DNA of 64,000 nt from Limnomonas spitsbergensis (lineage: Eukaryota; Chlorophyta; Chlorophyceae; Chlamydomonadales): NCBI GenBank assembly GCA_037349105.1, contig JAYJMM010000017.1:558001-622000 (forward strand), written 5' to 3'. Within the stretch, counting starts at the first letter, position 1, and each line of letters opens with the position of its first letter. Positions 11,240 through 22,300 of the stretch are shown here, piece by piece. The position numbers and the translations under genes were made by a program. A model generated the notes under the pieces. It did not search any database. It worked only from the letters and a program-made list of their open reading frames with translations, and was not told the origin of the DNA.

Positions 11240-13241
11240 CTATTTGACAGGAAAAATATCGGGTCGTTTGATCGTATTACGCCAGGGGTGCAACGTCATT
11301 AACTTGCCATCATATACCGGTACATAAGCAGCAGGGGCATCATCGACAGAAGCAGCAGGGGCAGGCTTGGGTGGGATGCCCTGGCTTTTGGGGAAGACGT
11401 GGCAGATATCCATGAGGAGTAGACGTTTTCACAGACTGGAACTTCCTTTGTCTTCCTTCTCCAACGTTTTGTCTGTCCCTTCACTTTATTTCCCACTTTT
11501 CCTTTTTATGCCCCCTTCTGTTTGGTTCGTTCCCTTTGGTCAGGCACTCACGCCGCCGAGCCAGATAGATGTTAAACGTCATATTGACGTAAGCAGCAAG
11601 ACGGTGACGGTCTTTGTCTTGTGCATCGGACGTAAACTTCATGAGGACTGCCTTGAATTGGAAGGCAAGATCTGGATGGTTCTTGTGTCGCGTGGCTTCA
11701 ATGGTCAGATCCTGATATTCCAACGTACCATTTAGTTATATACTGTACTCTATATTTGCTTTGCCTTCCCTCATAATTAACGTTGTTTGGGGTTGAGAAC
11801 GGACTTTCAGGCTATAAACCAAATTTCCAGACGGTTAATTGGTGTTTAAATAAAACCAACCATTAACATGAGTTTATTTCAGGTACCGGTACAATAAAAC
11901 AAAAACCAACCATTAAACCAGTTGAGTGACTGTGTAAAGTTGGAGTACCAAAAAATAAAACCAACTCGGAATAAAACCAAATCCAGTCCGACTGATACTA
12001 CGGTATGTATTTATCTGTCTCGAGCGATGTACTGGTGCATGTTTGTGTGCTTACAAGTTCTGACCAAGTTTGTATATCGCGATGGAGAGTTTGAGACTGA
12101 AGGCGGTAGTTTCACATCATGTTCTCAGGGAATCGTTAGTCCTTATGCATTTTCGATGGCGCAGTCAAGGGCCATAAACTTCGCATTGCCTTTCCTTTTT
12201 TGGGGCAGGGATAATTTCCCTCCCCTGTTCATCTTCCTGACTTCCTCTCTTTCATTCCCTCGCCTCTGAACTTTACCGGTAGTTTCCGTCCTTCTACCAG
12301 CTTGACTGTTAAGCGGCCGAGCCTTTTAAGCATGGCCCAGAGGTGACATACCGTAGATTAAATTTGCCTTCCCTAGGGTATGAAAAAACGATTTCTTTTA
12401 GTGCTGTCCACATGGCAAACTGTCCACCAAAAGTCTTATTTTCTGACAGAATTCTGGTGTTGACAATCGAGCATTAGTAATTTCGTGGATCCCTCAACCC
12501 GCTGAAAATCTCTACGCAGAGCCTCAGCCCTGTAGGTAGCACTGACAGTCAGAAAGGAACCTAAAGCCGAAGTTGCTACCAGATAAATAAATATGTACCG
12601 TATCGGCAGTCAGTGGCTGTCAGACATGCCTCACTAGTTACTGCCCTATCCCCCTCAAATGCAAGGAGACGAGGACTGCGGCTGCTAGGCCCCGCCTCTC
12701 CCCATGCAGGTCCCGGAAACACCTCATCAGCTAACCGAACAACTTTGACAGCCCTTTCTACGTTCTTGGCCTTTGCTCTAGCGAATGACTCTAATAATCC
12801 AAACTGCCTTTTCATTCTAGACACCGGGTACAGATTGGTCGCAGTGGGCGCTGAATGGGGATGAAAATGACTGCCTCTTCAGTCTGGACTGCCTCCTCAC
12901 TCTAGATGGAGATTGGTCGCGGTGGGCGCAGTATGAAAACAAAAGAGGAAGAAACCCTGGGGGTGCACCGACGAAATATTTGGTTTCTGGGTTGGTTTTT
13001 CTCTTTGGTACCTCAAACTGTTGGTTTGAATGATTGGTTCTTCATAATAATAAAAATCAAATATGACTGATACCACGGTATGCTATTATGCCCACACTGC
13101 AGGCATCTGCGTTGCACTCCCGTCGCCGTGCGGCGCATACTACATACCTTGCTTGATTGCACGGAAAGTAGCATGAAAATGCATGGCATTGACGTCAAAC
13201 GGTGCAAGGCGCTGCTTCATTTTCATCAACACACACGGATG
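11240..13241 (-). CDS. Unidentified multi-exon gene (incomplete model)
   Basis: Three blocks read as coding on the minus strand. 13148 up to about 13230 ends at donor CAAG|GTATGT and includes FDVNAMHFHATFRAIKQ. 12642-12816 starts after tgtctag and ends at a phase 0 GTAACT donor (FARAKAKNVERAVKVVRLAD). 11552-11711 starts phase 0 after atatcag and ends at a GTGAGT donor, phase 1 (SDAQDKDRHRLAAYVNMTFN). The middle two join in frame. A terminal coding block ends at TAG 11240-11242 (APAAYVPVYDGKLMTLHPW, then NTIKRPDIFPVK), but I could not join it in frame, so an exon is missing or the model is wrong there. The family is not recognised; a transposon-encoded protein is possible because a LINE remnant lies in one intron. 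Confidence 0.4.
12196..12349 (+). mobile_element. LINE 3' UTR remnant
   Basis: The stretch contains ttttggggcagggataattt, pyrimidine-rich sequence, then cagcttgactgttaagcggc cgagccttttaagcatggcccagaggtgacat. This is a diverged copy of the LINE 3' block seen intact at 15525-15605 and 36490-36580. It sits in an intron of the minus-strand gene at 11240-13241. Confidence 0.55.
12817..12940 (-). repeat. Duplicated acceptor and exon start
   Basis: On the minus strand gcgcccaccgcgaccaatct ccatctag followed by agtgaggaggcag (about 12932-12885) precedes gcgcccactgcgaccaatct gtacccggtgtctag followed by aatgaaaaggcag (12852-12804). Only the second continues into the 12642-12816 exon. Confidence 0.65.
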
Positions 13242-13797
13242 GATTCAATGCACATTTTGTTGGAACGTCAAATATGGTAGCACAATCCGGCTTATGATAA
13301 GCTATGGCATATTTCAAAACTTCACAGAATTTTATTGCATGATGATACCTTGGCAGTGCAAACTGGCTAAACTTGTGCCATACTGTGCCATATCTTGCCG
13401 TTTTGTGCTACCTTGTCCTCAAACATCGTGGCAAATTCTGGAAACGTACTACCTCATATAGTTTGACAGCTCATGAGTCCCTGAGAATTCCCTGAGGCAT
13501 AAATGTCAGACTTAATGCCTCACCATCTGAGGATAGTACCTGGCCATTGGGCGCTGAGCCCTGGCCATCACGAGATAATCCCTGTCCTTGTCCCTGTCCC
13601 TTGGGTGCGCAGCCATGGCCATTGGGGGGGGAATCACTGTCCCTTGAGCGCGCAGCCATGGCTATTGGGGGGGGAATCACTGCCCCTGCCCCTCTCGCTG
13701 TCCCTGTCCCTGTCACTGTCCCATTCACAGTAGCTGGCCCTCTTACTGTCCCTGTCACCGTCCCTTGGGCGCGCAGCCATGGCTAGCGGGGGGGGGA

Positions 13798-14439
13798 TCA
13801 CTCCCTGTCCCTGTCCCTGTAACTGTCCCTGTCCCTTGGGCGCGCAGCCATGGCCATTGGGGGCGCATCCATGGACCTCTGGGGAGGAGGCATGGCCATT
13901 GGGCGCTCAGCCATGGACCTTTGAGGAGGAGGCATGGCCATTGGGCGCTCAGCCATGGACCTTTGAGGAGGAGGCATGGCCATTGGGCGCTCAGCCATGG
14001 ACCTTTGAGGAGGAGGCATGGCCATTGGGCGCTCAGCCATGGACCTATGAGGAGGAGGCATGTCCATTGGGCGCTCAGCCATGGACCTTTGAGGAGGAGG
14101 CATGGCCATTGGGCGCTCAGCCATGGACCTTTGAGGAGGAGGCATGGCCATTGGGCGCTCAGCCATGGACCTTTGAGGAGATGGCATGGCCATTGGGCGC
14201 TCAGCCATGGACCTTTGAGGAGGAGGCATGTCCATTGGGCGCTCAGCTATGGACCTTTGAGGAGGAGGCATGGCCCTCGCCATCCGAGGAGAATCCCTGG
14301 TTATCTGGGGAGAATCCCTGGCCATCACATGCCATGGCACCCTTGCTGTCCTTTTTGCTTCAGCTTGCATGGTCTGCTCCACTTCGACAGCCTGCGAGCA
14401 AACAATCGAGATCATAAGTAAACTTCTGAGGTGTTGCAT
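13798..14439 (-). CDS. Possible secreted repeat protein with 14-residue units
   Basis: An ATG at 14437-14439 starts MQHLRSLLMISIVCSQA, which looks like a signal peptide (short basic start, hydrophobic core, small residues at the end). The following 196 codons are dominated by about ten copies of MPPPQRSMAERPMA, encoded by the 42-bp minisatellite at 13880-14275. The tail (RPRDRDSYRDRDRE) ends at a stop beside a G-run, and related sequence continues downstream in another frame, so a length change in the G-run may have shifted the frame. A cell-wall or matrix protein is one reading. Equally, the 42-bp array is open in both strands and could be non-coding. No family recognised. Confidence 0.3.
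   Translation of the reverse strand: MQHLRSLLMISIVCSQAVEVEQTMQAEAKRTARVPWHVMARDSPQITRDSPRMARAMPPPQRSIAERPMDMPPPQRSMAERPMAMPSPQRSMAERPMAMPPPQRSMAERPMAMPPPQRSMAERPMDMPPPHRSMAERPMAMPPPQRSMAERPMAMPPPQRSMAERPMAMPPPQRSMAERPMAMPPPQRSMDAPPMAMAARPRDRDSYRDRDRE
13868..14280. repeat. 42-bp minisatellite, about 10 copies
   Basis: The unit is aggcatggccattgggcgct followed by cagccatggacctttgaggagg. Its length is a multiple of three, so every open frame shows a 14-residue periodicity on both strands. Flanking sequence (13600-13860) contains related but less regular gcgcagccatggccattgg words next to G8-9 runs. Confidence 0.9.
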
Positions 14440-14559
14440 GTTGAGCTCCTTGCTGTCCAGCAAGGGTGGGTTGGGGTTGCCAGGGCGGGGCAGGGCCTGA
14501 GGGAAGGTTGTGCCACGGTTTATGTTAGTCTCCATCAACTGCCTTTCAGTCACATACAT

Positions 14560-15190
14560 CCTATGGTCATGGGGGCTTGTTGCAACAAGTTGCGTAGCAG
14601 CAGTCGAAGATGTAGTGCACTGATGACAGGGTACGATGATCTTCAGTGGGAAGTCGCTTGTAGGCGATCTTCAGATGGGGAGACTCGCTTGATGATCTAT
14701 CAGGGAGTCGACTTGGAGCCTCTGTACTGGCTGTTGATGAAGAGTTGATGGAGTTGGTGGTGGTATACCAGCTGGAAGGCTGGAGAATGCCTGATAAAGG
14801 CCGAAATATCAAGAGTATACCTTCAAGGCTAAGCATTGTTTGTGCTTGCTTAGACTGAAAGGGGTCGAACAGTTTTAGTGCTTGTTCTGTTTGGTGGTTC
14901 GATACTCGAGCAGTGTTTGTGCTTGCTGAAGTTAAGTGAGCAGTGTTTGTGCTTGCTCGATGAGGAGTGACTATGCAACTTCAGATTAAAGGGTGATTAC
15001 GAAATCAGGGCTTCAAGTAAGAAAGAAATAGTGGCTGCAGAAAACCAAGCAGCCACTAAGAAGGAGGCTAAAGTGTGAAAATACACACTTCTCTGACATC
15101 CAGAGAAAACACAAAAGTGTAACTGCAACAGCAGTTCCGTAAACAGAGTTCAACTGCAGGAATCCTTAAACAAGGAGCTGATAATTCAGT
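14560..15190. other. No gene recognised
   Basis: I see no supported gene here. The stretch has short repeats of agcagtgtttgtgcttgct (about 14905-14960) and a few short open frames without motifs or splice-linked partners. Confidence 0.4.
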
Positions 15191-15194
15191 AATA

Positions 15195-15606
15195 CGCGCG
15201 GTGCGCTACATCAGCATGACAGATACACTGCATGTCTACTTCCAGTGCCCTAGCGTGAAGGAGTGGCTTAGGGAGACAGGTTGGGCAGGCCCCCCAGAGG
15301 GCGCCAAAGACTTTCAACAGTTGTACCAGGGCAGGCTTGGATAGGAGGCTCTGACGTATGTTGAGGACGTCGTTCGCTTTGTTGAGGCCTAGTTTTGTTG
15401 TTTTTCTTTGCCTTCTTGGGGAATGGCTTGAGTGGGGCAAAGGTACCTAAGGCTGCCTTTTCCTTTGGGGGGGGTATTTCTTGCTCCTTTGTGTACTTCT
15501 CCTACTTTCCCTCCTACCTTCAGTTCCTTTTCTTCCAACGGGACAGTTGGGAGCCCACGCGGCCGAGCCTTTTTGAGCAGGGCCCAGAAATGTCATGTCA
15601 TTGACT
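15195..15606 (+). mobile_element. LINE 3' end with intact 3' UTR block
   Basis: 15210-15390 matches the coding end of the LINE at 57610-57806 (gatacactgcatgtctactt, cctagcgtgaaggagtggctt, ttgggcaggccccccagagg, gtatgttgaggacgtcgttc, ending gaggcctag). The shared 3' UTR follows: tgttgtttttctttgccttc ttgggg, pyrimidine-rich sequence, ccttttcttccaacgggaca gttgggagcccacgcggccgagcctttttgagcagggccc. The copy is 5'-truncated, as expected for LINE insertion. Confidence 0.75.
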
Positions 15607-15774
15607 GCTGCGGTGGTAGAATTTCCAAAATTTCGTAAATGCTGGGGACTGGTGGGGGAGACTCTCCAAAAATATTAGCCAGTGTTCTTGCAGCCGGTCT
15701 TATACAGCAACTCCCCGTTCCAGCATGAACCAATGCAAGTTTGAGAGACTGGCAGTCCACATCATGCAAGAGTC

Positions 15775-15890
15775 TTGCAACTTGGCAGTTGGTACACTAG
15801 GGATGGAGAACAGAGGACTGTCGCAGGCCGTTCTAGGCGGGGTGAGAGAGAAGATTGGGTGGCGGGTTCGATCCCTCAACCTCTGGGTCA
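15775..15890 (+). other. tRNA-like segment, possible SINE head
   Basis: 15867-15877 is a good RNA polymerase III B box (ggttcgatccc). A weak A box-like ttggcagttggtacac lies about 80 bp upstream. No full cloverleaf folds from it by eye. It may be the head of a tRNA-derived SINE; a second copy would be needed to show this. Confidence 0.2.
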
Positions 15891-16300
15891 CTGGTATCCA
15901 TATGAAACATTAGTGTCCAGCCTAAGCCGTGGGGGCTTGAGCTCCTCCCACTCACAACTCACAAACCATCCTCCACCATTCACTCATTCACTGAAAGTCT
16001 TTAACCGGAAGCACGGTGGGCAAAAGCTACTGAAGGCGAATGAGTGATCAGCCTCAGCAAAAATTGCCTGCAATCTCCCAGGCGCATGCAACTAGCTAGG
16101 ATAGCAATGGAAGTACAGGCAAAATCAATTCTGACGGTATTAAAAGTCGAATTCTATAAGAAAAATAGTTGGGAGGGTTTTCTGCCTACTGCCTACCGGC
16201 CCTAATGGCCCTTCGCCTGCTACCTGTCAGGGCCTGTCCCTCCACCCACCCGCTGCCCGTCCCACCACCCTCAACTTCTGCTGCTGCACAAAAGCATTTG

Positions 16301-19300
16301 TCACTCCCGCGGGGCCCTCAGCGGTGGCGGCACGTTGTGTGCGAGATTCAATCCGGGCAGCGGCTGGGCAGCGTGCGCGAGGTTTAACCCCGGCAGCGGC
16401 GGCGGCACCTCGTGGGCGAGGTTCAGTCCAGCACGTGGAAGCGCATCCTGAGAGCCCTCCCACAGGGGGCGTACTGCCAGCCGTGGTTGCACCTGGGCGG
16501 CATGCCCGGCAGTACCGTGCACCTGGGCGGCATGCCCGGCAGTACCGTGCATGTGCTGAGCAGCAGGGGGCGCCGGTCCCTGTGCTGCAGCTGGTGTTGC
16601 TTCCATGCCAGCTGTCTTCTGGGGACCTCCGTCTGACGAAGAAGGTGCCGAGGCGGCAGCAGCAGCTTCCGCTGACGCGCTCCACGTCTGATGCTCCCGC
16701 CCAGCAGGTGTGGCTCGCTGCTCTTGCCACGCACGTGTCGTGTGGACCTCGCTGGGCAGCCTGGCGGGCGCATTGCCATGGGCCATGAACGCAGGGCCGG
16801 GTCCCGGGGTAGTGACAGGGGCGGGGGCTGCCAGGCTGGTGGAGGGAAACATTGCCGCTGGGGTCTGAGTAGTGCCTGAGGAATGCTGCTGCTGCTGGTG
16901 CTGGTGCTGTTGCATGGGCTGCTGCTGCTGCATGGCGTGCTGTTGCATGGGCTGCTGCTGTTGCATGGCGTGCTGCTGCATGGCCTGCTGTTGCATGGGC
17001 TGCGGCTGTTGCATGGCGTGGTGCTGCATGGCTTGCTGCGTCTGACGAGGGCCTTGGACGGGATTTGCGTCATACCCTCCAGGCTGTGGCAGCTGTTGCC
17101 GCACCGAGTCGTTCCAGGCAGCCTCTCCGCTTCCTGCGGGAACGGGGCCGGAGCCACCTGGGGCATGCCCCACTGCAGGGGGGCCGCGCGGATTCAAGCC
17201 AGCCGGCGCTGCTACCGCAGTGGCAGCGGGTGCATCGGGGACCTGCCTTGGCGGGCCTGTCAAAGGTGCGCCAACCTGCAGCAGTGATTTTGTTTTCAGG
17301 CCATGAGCAGCCTCAGGTAGACAAACAAAGCTAAACGAAGCAGACATCGTTTTCCGTTGAAATGCCTGACAAGCACATTTGCAGTTTGTCCCCACCCAGG
17401 TCCGCCGGTACACACAATACAAAATCGCCCTGAAACGAATGAAACTCCACTGACCTGCAGCAAAGCCATGCGGCCGTCTGGGAGCCGCGCCATCTGCATC
17501 ACAGCGATGCTTCCGTCCTGTCGCCGCATAAACTGCTGACCGGGCTGTAGCACCGGGAGGTCAGGGCGCGGCGGGTGAGCAGGCTGCTGCTGCGGCTGTT
17601 GCGGAGACCCTGGCGAGTGTCGTGGCTGTTGCAGCTGTTGTTGCGGCGGCTGTTGGGGCTGCTGCAGCCCTGGCAAGTGACGTTGCAGCTTCTGTGGCTG
17701 TTGCTGCTGTTGCTGCTGTTGTTGCTGTTGTTGCTCCTGTTGCTGCTGCCTTTGCCCCTGGTCCAGACCCCCCTGCTGCTGATTCTGCGCCAAGAGCAGA
17801 CTTGACTGCATCTGACGCTGCTGTTGTTGCTGCTGCTGCTGTTGCTGCTGTTGCGATGGCTGCTGCTGCTGCTGCGGTGGCTGCTGCTGCCGCAATGGCT
17901 GCTGCTGCTGCTGCTTACCCTGCCCTGCCCCCACCGAGGTCAGCGCAGCCGGGGCCCCCTCGGGATCCTCATCATGCTCCGTGAGATCAATGTGCTCAAT
18001 CTCTGTGCTCATCTTACGCTTTGTCGACGCGACTGACGACCGCCGCCGCTGCTGCTGCTGTAGCACCTGCTGCTGTTGCAGCTGGTGTTGCTGCTGCATC
18101 ACCTGCTGCTGTTGCAGCTGGTGTTGCTGCTGCATCACCTGCTGCTGTTGCAGCTGGTGTTGCTGCTGCAGCACCTGCTGCTGCTGCAGCTGGTGTTGCT
18201 GTTGCTTAACCTGCGCGACCAAAGGCAGGCCTTGGACACCTGAGGGGCCCGGCAGGCCCTTCAGGGGCGGTCGCTGAACACCGCCGTTCAACCAAGGGGA
18301 GGGTTGCTGCGCCTGGGCCAGTGCAGGGGCCTGTGCCTGAGAGTGAACCTTTGCTTGGGCCTGTGCTTGGGCTCGGGCCTGCCCCTGTGCCTGCCTCCCC
18401 ACAGCAGGATCCCCTTGCTGCTGACCGTGCACGGCTGGCTGGCCCATGATGGGCGGCGTCTGCTGCTGCGGCCGTTGCTGCTGCTGCGGCTGCTGTTGTT
18501 GCTGCTGCTGTTGCTGCAGCTGATGCTGCAACGCTTGAGTGCCTACAGTTCCCGACCCCCCATGCTGCCAGAGGTCCTGTGGCTGTTGCTGCTGTTCTTG
18601 CTTCATCTGCTGTTGCGGCTGTTGCTGCTGTTGCGGCTGTTCTTGCTTCATCTGCTGTTGCAGTAAAGGGCGGTGCTGCTGCTGCTGTCCATAGGTCGAA
18701 CCCGGCTGATGCTGAGGCAGAGAGACTGGCCCTGCCGGCCTGACCAGCTGAGCAGGCTGCGACTGTCTCCCCTGCTGCCCCGCCACCGCAGCCGCCTGTT
18801 GCTGCTGCTGCTGGAGCTGTCGCTTCTGCGTCGTCGTTTGCGGGTCAGGTTGAAGCTGGCTGGCGGCTGCAACGCCAGTCTGCAGGTGCGGGCGCTGCGG
18901 CTGTTCTTGCGGGCCTGCCGGGCGGCCGTGCTCGCGGGCGGCAGCAGCGGCGGTGTCGACGGGGGACGGGCTGTACCGCTGCACCGCGGCGGGGACCTGG
19001 CCGTCGGGACCTACATGGTGTATTATTGCCAACGTGCCGTCGGCCAGACGGACAAACTGCTGCTGCTGTTGCGGCCGCGCCTGCAGGGGGCCTGGCAGAG
19101 GCGCCGGCCCGCCGGGCCGAACGGGTGGCTGCGGCGGCGACGGCAGCGGCGCCTGCCCGCCTGCCGCCGTCCCCAGTCCCGCGGGCCCGAAACCGTCATG
19201 TTGCAAAAGCGTGAAGGACCCGTTGGGCAGCTGTACGATGCGCAGGCCTTGCTGCATCTGCGGCTGCGGGCTTGGCTGCCAGGAGTGCGGCTGCGGCTGC

Positions 19301-22300
19301 GGCTGCTCGTGGCCGGGCCATGGCGGCGGCGACGTGTCAGCGGGCGGACTGGGTTGGTGGCCGGACATCGCCGCAAGCGGAGGCGACGGGTGCAAAGCGG
19401 GTGCGGGCACAGCCGCAGGGGCAGCCGCCATACTTGCCGGCGGTATTGCATGCTGCTGCAGCTGTTGCAGTTGTTGCTGTTGTTGCACAGCTGCAGGGGC
19501 AGCTGCCATACTTGCAGGTGGCATTGCATGCTGCTGCAGCTGTTGTTGCTGTTGTTGCACAGCTGCGGGGGCAGCCGCCATACTTGCAGGTGGCATTGCA
19601 TGCTGCTGCAGCTGTTGCTGTTGTTGCTGCTCCTGATGGTTAGGAGGGTTCATCATGATGGCGATGCGTCCGTCTGGCAGCTGCACACGCCACGACCCTG
19701 CTGGAGGACGCTGCATAGGTGCCATCAGGATCGGCCCGGGCGCCATCTGAAAGGAAGCGGCTGGGTCACCTGCACGAGTGCACGGCAGGATAGCAGAAGG
19801 TCAGGGTTAAGGGTTTCCAGCTCGTCTGCATGGGTGCCATCAGCATTGACCCGGGTGCCATAAGAAAGGGAGCGGCCAAGTCAACTGCACGGCAGCATAG
19901 CGGGGGGTCAGGGTTAGGGTTTCCAGCTCGTCCGCATGGGCGCAATCATGACCGGCCCGGGCGCCATTTTAAAAGGTGTGACCGTGACACCTGAACTGCA
20001 AGATGGCAGGAGTTCAGGGTTTCGATCTCGCCTGCTTGTGCACCATCATCACCGGTCAGGGCGCCATCTGAAAGGGTGCGGAAAGATCACCTGCACAGCA
20101 TGATAGCGAGTGGCGTTGGTATATATTTTAGAGTTTCCGAATTTCCTGCAGAGGCAGCATCATGAGCCGGCCAGTTGCCATCTGGAGGGGAGCAGAAATA
20201 TGCATGTGGGGCTCAGCAGGATCAACAGGTCAAGTTACTCAGCTTAAGGGTTTAGTGTTGAGGGCTAATAGGAATCTGATGGCAGTCGCCGCAGAGGCGC
20301 CATCATCACTGGTTGGGTTATATCTGGAGGGGGAGGAGCCGGATCGCCTGCACAAGGGGTGCAGGGGAGCAACAGCTTAAGGGTTTAGTGTTGAGGGCTA
20401 ATAGGAATCTGATGGCGGTCGCCGCAGAGGCGCCATCATCACTGGTTGGGTTCCATCTGGAGGGGGAGGAGCCGGATCGCCTGCACAAGGGGTGCAGGGG
20501 AGCAACAGCTTAAGGGTTTAGTGTTGAGGGCTAATAGGAATCTGATGGCAGTCGCCGCAGAGGCGCCATCATCACTGGTTGGGTTCCATCTGGAGGGGGA
20601 GGAGCCGGATCGCCTGCACAAGGGGTGCAGGGGAGCAACAGCTTAAGGGTTTAGTGTTGAGGGCTAATAGGAATCTGATGGCAGTCGCCGCAGAGGCGCC
20701 ATCATCACTGGTTGGGTTCCATCTGGAGGGGGAGGAGCCGGATCGCCTGCACAAGGGGTGCAGGGGAGCAACAGCTTAAGGGTTTAGTGTTGAGGGCTAA
20801 TAGGAATCTGATGGCAGTCGCCGCAGAGGCGCCATCATCACTGGTTGGGTTCCATCTGGAGGGGGAGGAGCCGGATCGCCTGCACAAGGGGTGCAGGGGA
20901 GCAACAGCTTAAGGGTTTAGTGTTGAGGGCTAATAGGAATCTGATGGCGGTCGCCGCAGAGGCGCCATCATCACTGGTTGGGTTCCATCTGGAGGGGGAG
21001 GAGCCGGATCGCCTGCACAAGGGGTGCAGGGGAGCAACAGCTTAAGGGTTTAGTGTTGAGGGCTAATAGGAATCTGATGGCGGTCGCCGCAGAGGCGCCA
21101 TCATCACTGGTTGGGTTCCATCTGGAGGGGGAGGAGCCGGATCGCCTGCACAAGGGGTGCAGGGGAGCAACAGCTTCAGGGTTTAGTGTTGAGGGCTAAT
21201 AAGAATCTGATGGCAGTCGCCGCAGAGGCGCCATCATCACTGGTTGGGTTCCATCTGGAGGGGGAGGAGCCGGATCGCCTGCACAAGGGGTGCAGGGGAG
21301 CAACAGCTTAAGGGTTTAGTGTTGAGGGCTAATAAGAATGTGATGGCGGTCGCTACAGAGTGACCATCATCACTGGTGGGGTTACATCTGGGGGGAGTAG
21401 AAACATCACGTGCATGAGGGGCGCAGCAGAAGCAAAGGCGTAGGTGTTGAGGGCTAATAAGAATGTGATGGCGGTCGCTACAGAGTGACCATCATCACTG
21501 GTGGGGTTCCATCTGGAGGGGGAAGAGCTGGATCACCAGCATACCACGAATGGCTCCCTCAACCCACATCTCAGGGCGTTAATATTGCAAACTAGGGAAA
21601 TGTACAATATGTCAAAATGTGTCATTAGTGAGTTTATTCATGAGCGTGGCTGGGCCGCAGAGTTCAGTACAACATGTTTGAAAAAAGCTGCAGGGGCATC
21701 ATCATCATCATCATCATCATCATCCAACCGTGTGCCGCTTGGAAGGGAGCGACTGGATCGCCTGCAGGTCAGGACGGATAGATTAGAGTTCAAAGGACGG
21801 ATATATTAGAGTTCAGAGGTTCAAAGGACAGAGATGTTGGAGTTCAGAGGTCCAATTCCAGAGCCCCCGAAGGAGCATTGGAAGGGAGTGACTGTAGCAT
21901 TGGAAGGGAGTGACTGTAGCATTGGAAGGGAGTGACTGTAGCATTGGAAGGGAGTGACTGGAGGGAGCATTGGAAGGGAGTGACTGTAGCATTGGAAGGG
22001 AGTGACTGGAGGGAGCATTGGGAGGGAGTGACTGGAGCATTGGAAGGGAGTGATTGTAGCATTGGAAGGGAGTGATTGGAGCATTGGAAGGGAGTGACTG
22101 GAGCATTGGAAGGGAGTGACTGGATCACCTGCATGACTCAATCGAGGGGGGCTGATAACATCAGGGTTGACTCAGCTTATTTGCAAAGTGTTAATACTGT
22201 ATATTTAAATTGCCTTCCCTCAAGTGTGAATTTTTAATTAATTTCAGGCTTGCCCTACGGATTTTCTGATGATTTGTTTGACTGAATTTGGAATTTTACT

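Noticed and set aside
17575..19863. + strand Leu-rich and Cys-rich frames
   Set aside because: Reverse complements of CAG/CAA-rich coding repeats of the minus-strand Q-rich gene.
20160..21310. Regular array that might suggest CRISPR
   Set aside because: Whole 133-bp units are identical with no unique spacers, and they are homologous to a nearby splice acceptor in a eukaryotic gene.
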